Below are positions 12,301 to 24,300 of a stretch of 30,209 bases of DNA, in pieces. The notes below the pieces were generated by a model. It did not search any database and had not been told where the DNA came from. It saw only the letters and a list, made by a program, of their open reading frames with translations. The position numbers were made by a program, and so were the translations under genes. Each line of letters begins with the position of its first letter. Positions within the stretch are counted from its first letter, which is position 1. The stretch is from NCBI GenBank assembly GCA_900617975.1, contig UZAE01012704.1, forward strand, positions 1 to 30,209, in the 5' to 3' direction. The stretch is from Rodentolepis nana (Eukaryota > Platyhelminthes > Cestoda > Cyclophyllidea > Hymenolepididae).

Positions 12301-15300
12301 TAGCAAATCATCGATTCTGCAAGTTAGCCCGTCTTAATGGAAATACATTAATTATCATCAATTTTTTTCCTGGGTGAAACCCCTTTGGAAGTAGGCCTTG
12401 AATTGAACAGAGCATTCTTGGTTGGGAAATTTGTTCACATAATCTTTTCCCATGACGAGGAATTACCCATTTGCTTCGAAACATTCATTGAGTGTCGTTT
12501 ATATTGACATTAATACCTGAAAGCAAGAAAATTAATGGAAAATTTGAATTTTGGGTCAGCCAATGGGAAGGAAAACAATCGTTTTAACTAAAAGCCCACC
12601 TTAAGAAAATCACCGTTTCGACGGTAACTCAATAATGCAAAAAAAATAAAACAAGACAGTCATTGCAAATTACATACTTCTTCTATCAACATAAAGTTTA
12701 ATTTTTAATTTAATTAATAAATATGTAATTTAAATTAACCTATCTTTAATTCTCACTTATATTCAAGATTGTAACAATCTGACTCAATAGTATCTGCTAA
12801 ATTAACTCTCAATAAACGGCAAATCCATTCAGAGAAGTGTGTTTCCACACTCATTCTATTTAGCGAAGTAGAATTAAGGGAGCCCTGTAATAATAAAGCT
12901 GAATTTCTCTGCCTCTTTTGCCATTGCGGTTGGTCGTTCCGTTCACTAGGGGTGTGCACCGTTGAACACCAATTCCAAGATCTGCGATATAATAACTGAA
13001 CCTTTCAACTTTCGCGCCACCAGCGAAATGCACACTTCCTGTAATCCCCAAGCAATATTTTATTTTATTTTTAAAATTTGTTTATACTTCAAAATGAGTG
13101 GGAAAGTTTTGCTGCAAAACTGTTTCATTATATGAGTCGATGCATTTCTGAAGTGGGAGGAGGGGGGGAGGGGAGAGGAGATTAATAAATTTATATTTTT
13201 ATTAAAATATACTATTTAAATGGAATTTTTTGGAGACTCATCTTTGCAAATTCAGCTTTCTTCATTAGGTCTCTTTGGCAAAAATCTGTCATTTTTATCC
13301 CAACGTGATTGTCACATCTATAATAGTTGCTATAAATCGTGAATAATTTTGTTGATTGAATGAAAAAAATTAATAACATTTAATAATCTTGGTTTATTTT
13401 AATAGATAAACTAATCAAATTTTAATGTTTAAATTTAAAAACAATAGTCAAAATCGACCTCTGATAGAGGTGAAATAGAAAATATTTATCCTTGAATTTC
13501 CTTCCTAGCATGATAAAAAATTCAGCTTTAACTAATCTAATACCTTTTGATGAGATATTCTCTTAATTCTGGCAAAATGACTAAAGGAACCATTTGTATT
13601 GTTGGGAAATTATTGTCCTCTGATGTGTCTGGTGAAATATTTATCCCACGAATATTCATTTATTTATATCAAATGGCATGCGTCTTGATGGTTGTCATTA
13701 GCCCTTTAGTTGACTTCAGGCTTCACAGAGAGAAGGAGGAATATCAAAGTGAAAAAAAGTCGAGAGGGGAGGAGGGAAACAGAAGAGTGTTTTAAAGATG
13801 TAAAAGAGGCAGACACAAAGGTAGATAAAGGTGAGGTGAGAATTGCGGATGTGGTCGAATTTGCCATACAGTTGGGTGATGGTAATTTGAAGTGAGAAGT
13901 CAACTGCCAGTCAATAGACTTTTTTGCCGTATGAGTATACGTTGCCCAGAGTTCACCACGTGGAGGTAAGTCTATCGCACACGGCAGCTCACGAATATAA
14001 ACTAATAGCTTAAGATTAATTATAAATATTCCAAGATCAAATTACTTAAAACATTCAATGAAAACTAATTTTATATTCAATAATTTGTTTCCCAATATGT
14101 ATCGAATGCAGAAATGGTCCAACAAATAGACTTTATGAAAACTTCGGAAATAATAATTTTCCTATAGTGAAAGTTCTTGTTAATTTATTTGTTTCATTAT
14201 AGATTGATTCTCCTTTGTGGGAGAATTATTTTATTAATATGTGGGAAGAGAAATTGTTGATCATGAATAATTCCACTTTCTCCTTTGAGAAATAGAAAGG
14301 GAATTACACTAGCGATCATATTTTCTTTATGATAGAGAAGTGCAAACCATCTCGTTAGTAATTATATACAATTGAGATTTTGCATTTATTTCTTCCTTAA
14401 AAGGCGAAATTTCCGATTTCGTTGTCTTAAAATCTTCTTTAAAAATTCACTTTACTTAGCACAATAGATTCAATGTTAAATTATGTTGAAGCACTCTGCA
14501 ATGTTATTATTAATATAGAAATTTTCATGGAAACATTATTGTGTTCAATTCTAAAGGATATGATTTTCATTTAAAATTTGGCGAATATCCCGAAGTAAAC
14601 AATTTTTCTTAGTCATGCCTTAAATTTTAAATCGTTACATTTCTAAAAACTGATGCTTAAAAATGATTTTTTTAATAACTCAATCATTAAGTTAATAAGT
14701 TAGGTTGTGCTCGGCTTACTCTCATTGAACATGTGTTTATTAATTATTTCATACTGTTTTTTTTGCTGACTCATATTATTTTAAACTCAAAATACTGACT
14801 ATCTTCACTTTTGCGATTGATATAATAATTTTTCTCAAAAATGTTTCTAACTAAATCTATGTAATGATCTCGAGGCTTACTCACGGAGCATAATTTATTT
14901 AAGTAGATTTTGTCTCCATAACTCTGTTGATTGCATGATTCCCACACGTTCTGTAAACTCTCTATCGATTTCTTCCCCCATTTGGTATTGGCTTTCTTTA
15001 TCCTACATCGATACACCTAAGCATGAGTTCTCCTAACGGCACAATGGCTAAAGCAAATGTAGACGCCTGTATCGAATCAAGAAATATGAAGACCTCGAGT
15101 AACAGTACTCCACGTAGCAAGTCTGTTTTCTCTTCAAATAAAGTTTAAGCTTTCCAACCTGTGGGATAACATTCCCATCGTGGGGAAAATTAGTGTTTAT
15201 CCCTTTGAGTTAACTTAAGTTGACTGTCAACAAGTTGGACAGCTTAGACAAAATGGATTACAAGAACAGAGGTGTTTCTACCAAGACGCACGCTGTCAAT

Positions 15301-18300
15301 TGCAAAAAAATTATATGCTAAAAATATTGTTTTGATGAATGAGTTTATGGAGTTTGCCCTTACTTAACAGTTCTGACAACTAATTTTAATTTTTTTCCCA
15401 ATCAATATATGACACACCTTATAGAATTGTGGTTATCCGGAATCTTGATGTCCAATTTAATAACGCCCTACATGAGGTTGTGAAATCATTCTGTATATAA
15501 TGTGACCTTAACGCCATCCTCCTGATGTAAACCTCATAGTTATCACATGCTTCAAATGCGGCTGGACATCTCGTATGATGGCCATCTAACCTTCGGAATT
15601 TGATTTCGCGACATATCTACGTTATTATCAAATCTCTAGATATTATTAAAGCAAATTACGTCCCTACCTAATTTTTTTGTCAGAATTGTGAAATGCGCAA
15701 TTTTTATTTTAACATTTACGTTGGCAGATAAATTGAATGATATATATATTGATAAAAAATCATTAATTTACCAAACACTTTATTTTATTTATTATTAAGG
15801 CCCTCTAATCCGGGAGCACTGTTTTTCACCCGAATAACTTTTGAATTATTAAATTTTTAAATCTTTGGACTAGGGTAGGTTGTTCTAAAATGTTACATTT
15901 TTTAGTATTATTTTACTATTAAATGAATGAATTTAAAAAAAATAACCAGGCCCTGGTGATCGGTTTTCTTTCCCATTTTATTATCCACCAGTCCCAAAAG
16001 ACTAGTACAGATACATTAAATTTTATAATTTTTCTAAATATACTGGGAATAAATTTTGCTTTCATTTAATTTTATTTTAGCGCAATGTTGAATCGTGGGT
16101 GTGTCGGGAGACGTGGTATCCGAACAAAAATGACTCTGATTATGATCGAAGAAGCTCTTTGAGGTACTCTTTCAAAATTTTTAATGTAAAATATCGACAT
16201 GCGCGCTCATTCAATACCAAAAAATTTTAAAAGGCATTTAAAATTGATATTAATTGATATAGTTTGTTGGGTGGACTTCATTTGAAATGACATTTTAAAC
16301 TTTCATTAAGCACTTTAATTCTATTGTCTTTTGGATCTTGAAAATTATTATTATCTTTATAATCGATATACGTGGGCATCTACTGGTGCTTTTTTTGACG
16401 TAATGATGACATAAAGCACAGATCTCGACATCTTCAGCAATGTTGTGCGGAGCAATTTTTCCCACAGCGCCTAGAATGAAGGCTCGTGTGCTCTACCCCG
16501 TTTTAAACGTCTTTGTTAGTCTCATCTACCTTCGTCTAACAAACTTATTAGATGTATATTCGTTGCAATGAACAGCAATTTCGTTCTATCACTAACAACA
16601 TCATCAGTTCTGAATTCATTCTAGTCACGAGGGATGAAATCTTAGAAATTTGGAATCCTTGCGAGACAATGAAAACTTACAAATAAATGATAAGCAGCTG
16701 ATCACTCTGCTTCTAGGGTTTTCCAAAAATCAATTTAATGAAACTATTATTTTGAACCAAATAATTGCCCACCCGAATGAGCATTCATGGCGGTACTACT
16801 GAGGTAAAATAACTCATTTAAGAATATATATATATGTGCTTCTGCATGTGTCTATTTGTATGATTGCATTTTAACTTTTAACCCCAAATAACCACCCATC
16901 CAAATTAGAGTCCATTGATGGACGGACTTTCGGATAACACCGGTAATGACGAATAAGAAAGAAGTTTGTCAGTTTTATTTGACGAAATAAATTAATGCTT
17001 TCATTTTTCTTTAACCTTTTTTTTGATGCATCCAATTGCTTTCCAAGTTAAGCAGCCTTCTCTCAAATACCCCTTTTTTATCTATTTCAAGCAGGAAATA
17101 TTGAAAAATTCGATTTCTTAATTAAGCTTTTATTAGCTGTCATTGATCTTTGAGAGATAAACATTGTAAGATAATTCCGCAGATTGATTTGAGAAAATTA
17201 GCATTAAGATTATAAATATAACTACTTGATAATTAAGATACTTTCCTCCAATAACGATATTAATATAAAGGGCTTAAACCAATGAAAGTTGTTTTAGAAT
17301 ATTTGTTGACTTACCAATTGTGCAGAAATTGATTTAAGATGTGATTTATTAATTTGAATCGAGGTTTGGAAAGGAACTTTACACATAGAATTAGACAGAA
17401 TTTTGTTATTTTACGGTAATAATTAACTACCCTTTGAGTTCGTTGAAGCTGTTTTAATTTTGTTTGACAATAAGTTACTTAAAAAGAAATTCAATTTAGC
17501 ACAATTTTTTTATTAATATCACATGCATTTACAAATACCCAAACATGCAAATAAGATTTTATATTTTTTTAAATGGAAAAAAACCTTCCAACTTTAATTA
17601 ACAACGCCCAATGTAATTTTGTAGTATTGGCAGCAAATTGCAAAAAGCAGTGCCTACGAACATCTCTGCTGAATTTAGGGCAGAAATCAATTCAAGACTT
17701 GTCAATGCTGGCTGGAAACCTGACAGTTAGTTTATATCCTGCTCAAATATTTGCTCTAAATTATTTATTTATTTTCAAATCCAATTTTTCGTGCATTGAT
17801 TTTCAAAAAAAAAATTTGTTAGTTCCTTTGATTGGAATGTGTTTCATGGGTTACTAAAGCCGTGATGAAGTTTTTCCTTTGCGTTATCGATTTCCAATAT
17901 GCGTTCGGGCATTTGTCAGCGTTATTGTCATATCTTGTGGCATAGATTGTTCCTAATTGCCTATTTTCCTTTAATGCATATTCGCCCGGGCAAGTATCTG
18001 GAGGAAGCGTTTTTGAAGTTCATTAATTGTTCGATTTCTAGATTAGATAACTATGATTAAAAAATATACGCCTTTAACCTTTTATTATTTGTGAGCAGTA
18101 TTTTAGTTTTATATGTTTTGGTCAATTTAAATTTCCTGCTGTTTAATCCTTTTTTTCATTAAAAACAATTGTTATTTTCGAAATTTTGATCATTTTTGTC
18201 CTTTTACTTTAAATTCTCATTTTGTTGACCCATTTACTTGACAACTAGCTTCCCTTCCCATGTAGCCTGATTGACAACTTGAAACTTTTTCCTCCTCAAA

Positions 18301-21300
18301 ATAATGAATTTGGTAAAGTACATTTTTGATTGAATTTGATTGTTGTAAATTTTGATTACCTTATAACTGACAATAATTTCAACTTTTATTGCTTGCAGCA
18401 GTTCAATCTCCAGTTTGAAAAAGCGCGTTTTCATCTAATCCGCGTATATTTATTTTATTTTGACACGAAAGGAACACAAAAATAACATGTAACTTACATT
18501 GAAATTCAAAACTGTCGGCACCCTTTTAATCGAGGTGAACTTTATTAGCGATTCTTCAATTTACGATTTCCAAAACAGTTATTTTGGAACTGATTATTGG
18601 GCAGAAAATTAGCGTTGCACTTAAGATAACGGGTTTGAAATTTTATATCACCTTTGATGGGGCTAAAACTGTCTGCATTCTTTAATTATGGAAAGCCTTC
18701 AACAAAGAAGAACAGCAATCGCCTTCGAAATTATGAAACCAAGCGAGGAGGTCAGGAAGGCGCATCTGCTGAGGGCACAGCATATATGTTCATAAATTTG
18801 CTCAAGTTACGATTCATCGATTTGCCCATACTACTATTTGAGGCGAACATTTCAATTTTCACGAAGATTAGTTTCATGGATTGGAGTTAATAAATTAAAC
18901 GTTACCCGGTAAATTCATGGTTCTTGACAGATCAATATACTTTACTGGCTAGTCGTGTTAAATCTTTATCTTTGCAACCAAAATTTTCATAATATATTGA
19001 CGATTTGAAGGGTTCCAGGGTGGAAATATTTTTGGAGAGATAATTGGTAAAATCAAATGATAAGAGCATGCTTTACATCATAATTCAGTTAATTATAGAA
19101 TCTAAGCCACTAACTCAAAGTACGCCCATGTTTTTAAATTTTTCGGGAATCTAATCGGGAAGTATGTAAGGGGTGAATACTAATTTTAAGTAAATTTTTA
19201 GCAACAATGGATTTCTTTTACCAGTTTTATTGAAATTCTCCGAATTGATTTTCTTTGTTTAAACTTAAAAATCGTAAAACATTCAAACACCATGAACGAT
19301 AGTAACTTTAAAATATGGAAGCTAACCAATTTAGAATGGAAAATGTTCATTTGCAACATTTTTTTAAAAAAAGGCTTTTAAATTTTTTTTGACAAATTTT
19401 TTTGAACATAACACTAAGTTCACCGCATTTTTATAGTGAACATACGACTTTAAACAAAATGACATTTGCAGCAGACAAAACAACCTTGCTTGAAAGGATG
19501 GTAAAACTCCGATAGATTTCTAGCTTCCTTTTGTTAGTTGGTTAGCTGATATTCAATTTTTTATGTCCCAACACATTTACTACCCTACAAGTAAGTTAGC
19601 CAAATTCCTGAAATGTAAAATATTAAAGCAGTTCCGCTAAGTTTCGTATTTAACAAAAGTGTGGTGGTTGCAAATTTCGCGTTATTCTTAATTTAAACCA
19701 AGCAAATAATAATTGCTCTATCCAGAATTCAGTTTACTTTATTTGTGCATTAATTTCAAATATTTTTATGGTATTTTTTTAATTTTAGACAGTGGAACTG
19801 ACTATCATCTATTTTTCCATACCAAAACGTAAGTATCGGAATTTTGATAATCAATTTAAAAAAAATATGAAGGCAAATAGTGCTTGTCAGAAATTTATCG
19901 GAAACATATTTTTTCAATAATTAATATTAAAAATTCCTTTGGTCTTAAAAATTTTCTAAATATTCAATTAAATTAATCCTGCCTTCTTATTATGTATAAA
20001 CAGCAACGTTAATTAAATAATGGACTGAGACTAGATCAAATCGTGAATCAATGATAACCTAATTCTATCAACCTGTCTGGGCAAATAATTAGGATCGTAA
20101 ATGACGCAAGTGATCGAATTAATTTTATTGAAGCCAAGAATCAATTAATGGTTTTTATTGTTCATCCTTCATTTGGTATTTATTTCGAGCATCTTAACAG
20201 GATTTAAAAGATTTTAGATCATTTAAATTTAATTTAGAAATTAACTTACCATAAGTATTAGGATATTGATCCCTTTTTAAGAAAAGGCATTTTCTAATTA
20301 AACCAAAAAGGAAGACGAATGGGGTTTCCGAAGTACCTAAGAAAGGTTACTAATTCGAGATATTGTTGTAAATATGATGGGTAACAATTATAGTACTGAA
20401 ATAATCGAGCATGTCATTCTTTTTGCTAAGCATAATCTCAAACGTTCATACCGGTGCTAGTGAAGAAAGTTCATCACCAGATTGAAAACTAATGTAAAGA
20501 GTTGAAAAATGGAATTGGTCACGAAAGTTTGTGTGTGTGTGAGAGAGAGTGAGTTTTTATTATTCCAATTTCCTTTGTGATTTACGATTTTATTATCACA
20601 TAGATTGACAGTGCTTTCTCTCTCTCTATTTCCGGCAATCTTGGCCTAATCTCCCAATTTCGGTTTTAGTGGAAAATAACAGCATATCAATGAAACTTCA
20701 AAGGATTTTCTGAGTCCAAAGTGTTCATAATTTGTTTTATTAACTTTATTATTCCCCAATATTATTTAATCGGTTCGATATCTTAAGCTAAAAGATTAGT
20801 GAATATATATATTATCTTGCAAGATATTTAACTGATTTGCAACCGTTATTAGAATCTTGTTTTCAAATTTCGAAAAAAATATATATTCACCTAACCTTAC
20901 TTTATTAACGCCTAGTCACTTTGAAGGGAGTAATTAGACTAACTTAGCGCTTAAATTGTTCAAAAAAACAGAAGCGTTGCAACCAACGACGGAAGAGTCA
21001 TTAAGGCGTTGCAGTAAGGCAAGTTGCGTCTCTTCCAGCATGAGAGCAACTATAAAGTGGCAAAATTTTGGACGAATTTGGTTTTCAAACAAAGGTCCTT
21101 CATATAAAATACGAAGGCTGTATCTTAGAAATGTTGAATAGAATTTTACAATACTAATGACACGCTAGTGTACGGTTGGCAGTTGTGCTTAAGTGAAGTT
21201 CAGTTAAAGTTAAGGTTCATTCGGAAATGTGCTTCAAAACACTAATGATGGACAGATAAGTGATGTCGCGTCATTCATTTGATGATATCTTCAACTTTCA

Positions 21301-24300
21301 CAAATTTGATTGGATATTTTATCTGTTAAGAGCGCGATGATGGAAACTGATTTTGTGTGTGTTCATGAAAGAAATGCAGCTTTTTTTGTCATCTCTGCCA
21401 ATAAAATTACGTACGGAGGAGCAGCGAAGTTTTAATTTCTTCTCGATCATTATTATTATATCAAATGGCAGACGTTTTGATTGCTATCATTAGCTCTTTA
21501 GTTGACTTCAGTCTTCACAGAGGGGAAGGAACATCAAAAATTCAAAAGGGTTGTATCAAAGACGAAGGTAGATAAGGTGGAAAAAGGTGGGATGAGCACT
21601 GTGGAGGTAGTGGAATATGACATACAGTGGGGTCATGGCAGTTTGAAGTCAGATGGGTGATGGCAGTTTGAAGTGAGAAGTCAACTGCCAGTTAATAGAC
21701 TTTTGCCGTATGAGAATACGTTGCCCAGGGAGTTTATAGACATTTTGGCACTTATGAGTATACGTTGCCCAGAGTGCTCTACGTGGAGGTAAGTCTATCA
21801 CACTCCCCTCTTCTCGATCATTACGTTACTGGAATTTTTACTATTTCTTTAATTCAATTGTGCATCAACCTAATCTCAAATAGCTATCAACAATGGGAGT
21901 GTGTTTTCGCATACCTTTGCGGTTTCACAAAACCTAATGTTAAAAGTTTTCTTCGTTAATTTAATCGCAATTACGTACTCCGTTTAAAATTTCGCAGTTT
22001 TAGACGCCAGAGGTGAGTTTTGATTCCCATTCGCGTCGTTTATTGGCTGTTTTGCTTGAATCAGCTTGTGCATGAACCTATATTAGCCAATATCTTCAAA
22101 CATATTTAATCAATATGGTTCCCAGGGTTGTCAGTTTTGCCATGGAAACATGCCATTAGTTAATATAGGGCGACGGCGTAGCTGAGATGAGTGAGACACC
22201 GACAATAGAGCGCTCCTCAAAGAAATTGTTCTTGGCTGTTGCACGCAAAATTAGCATGTGTATGGATGTTATTCGTCATTTTTTTTGAGGGTTTTATAAT
22301 GCGAATTTATGAAACGCCTTCTTGAATGTTTTCCTTCTGTTAAATGTTATCGGTTGCAGACATATTGCTTGACTCCTTGTTCTAGCAGTGTTAGTAGTAC
22401 CAAATCGTGCATGCATGCGTATATCCAACTAATATCGACACACACACAACATATTGATGTTCTAATTGTCATTTCCATTTTGACAGAACAACAATTGCCT
22501 GCAAGGAGGGATTAAGCACAATTGTAACGCTGAGATGTGGTGAAATTGTGGATGTAACTAACATGAATAACAGGTCGACCGATCTGGCTCAAATTCAAAT
22601 TCCCCCAAAATGTGCAGTGGGAACTTGTGATGGATGTGTCTTCCATTTTATGGTCGTATCGCCACTTGCGTGTCCCGCCTGCAAAATGGAGGATTATAAG
22701 CGGATTGAAGGAGGCTGCTTTGGCGGCACTATGGAAATTACACTCTTGCCTCCGAAGTGAGTAATTTTTCACGTGTCCTACATTTCGAATTTAACGAATT
22801 CTATACAACACGCAAACTTAACTGCAGTAGTTGTGACTTCTTGTGCGGTTCCTTTTTTGCTGATGACCTTGGCATGGCTAAAATGTTACAAGTTGCTATC
22901 AAGGGGAAGCATCTGAGAATTGAATTGACAGAATGGCCCAATTTGCGAGAAAAGAATTGATTTATGGGTTTCATGAATTCACCAAGGTATTCATTTTCAA
23001 GTTGGGATTGAATTTAGTAAATAAACACGATCAGGAAGGTGGGTCTAAATGAGTCAGTATATTTAAGCCAAATAAATAAGTCCACCTACAGGGTCGCAAA
23101 TATTTATTTACTTCAAATGGCGGACTTTATAATACTTTTCATTAGCGCTTTAGCTGATTTCGGGCTTCACAGAAGGGAGGTACATTAAAGTAAGAAAAAG
23201 TGGAGAGGGGGAACAGTAGAGTGATTCACAGATGTAAAAGAGACAAACAGACACAAGGGCAGAGAAAAGGTAAGATGGGTGCTGTGAAAGGGTCGAATAT
23301 AACATACAGTCGGGTCATGGTTGTTTGAAGTCAGAAGTCAACTGTCGGTTGATAGACTTTTTTGCCGTATGAGTATACGTTGCCAATGGTGTTCCACGTG
23401 GAGATAAGTCTATCGCACACACCGGGTCGGAATATAAGTACCTAACTGGTGTACACGATTGCGAAAATTGGGGACTAAATGCACCGGTTAAATCTAAATT
23501 TTTGTGAACACTTCTCCAATTAGATTTTACGAGTTAGTCAAAACGATACTTATCGGTAAAAAAACAATGAACAGATGAAAAAATTCAAAATTACAATATC
23601 ATCATTCTTAGAAATCCGAAGAATAGTTGGCATCTTTATATTTAAAATCGGTGAATGAGAATGGTCGGACAAAATACGATTTCTTCACCCGCATTTTGCT
23701 TCTCTGATTATAAAAATGAACTTGACAATCTCTCAAAATGTATTCTCCGCCTTGTTAAAGGCAACTTTTATTTTATTTTTTTCATTTTTTATATTTTGCG
23801 AAGGTACTGCCATCCGCCATCTAATTTCTCCACCGTTTTTGAGCAATCCTGTCCGTTGTTGAGTACTCAAGGAAAAATCGCAGTGGGTTTGACAATGGCG
23901 CTTGTGGCACTTCTTCTTCTCACCATTTTCTACTGCTACCAGAGAAATAAAAAGTAAGTTTTATCGTAAATTTTATTTTATTATTTTGCCGTATGAGTAT
24001 ACGTTGCCCAGGGTGCACCAAGTGGAGGTAAGTCTATCGCACACCCCAGTTTTATCATAAATTCATAAATTTAATTAGTGGGAGCCAATTTACAAAATTT
24101 ATCCAACTATAAGTAAAGCGTTTGATGGTTCGTGACATCAAATTCAAATCAATCTATCCCAGTTACTAAATCGAATTGGCGTATTTTTTTCACATTTAAT
24201 AATAATAACTATTCCGCATACCGTCCTATGGCTTAGAGCAGGACTAGATTTATCAATCTCTAATTGTAGGTAGAAGCAGAGATCTATTGACAGAAAATCT

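Larger units (their letters stand above)
11989..16080 (+). other. Intron 4: SINE copy 4, tRNA-like motif, AT-rich sequence
   Basis: A GT/AG intron of 4092 bases. It holds a purine-rich G/A tract (13155-13182), SINE copy 4 (13656-13989), a minus-strand open frame with no known domain (14771-15016), and a tRNA-like A-box/B-box pair (15037-15078). I see nothing else. Confidence 0.7.
19829..22486 (+). other. Intron 7: microsatellites and SINE copy 5
   Basis: A GT/AG intron of 2658 bases. It carries a (GT)n(GA)n microsatellite at about 20529-20550, a short CT run near 20617-20626, and SINE copy 5 (21453-21808) with a perfect 15-base target-site duplication. The remainder is AT-rich and unremarkable. 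Confidence 0.7.

Noticed and set aside
14771..15016. 81-residue minus-strand open frame
   Set aside because: Lys/Asn/Ser/Tyr-rich as expected of AT-rich non-coding DNA, no domain recognised, and it lies inside an intron.
17573..17857. 94-residue plus-strand open frame
   Set aside because: It overlaps exon 6 in another frame. Homology and phase support the shorter exon frame instead.
23655..23803. Upstream extension of the exon 9 open frame
   Set aside because: It runs through the T-rich tract before the acceptor, and the phase from exon 8 requires the start at 23804.
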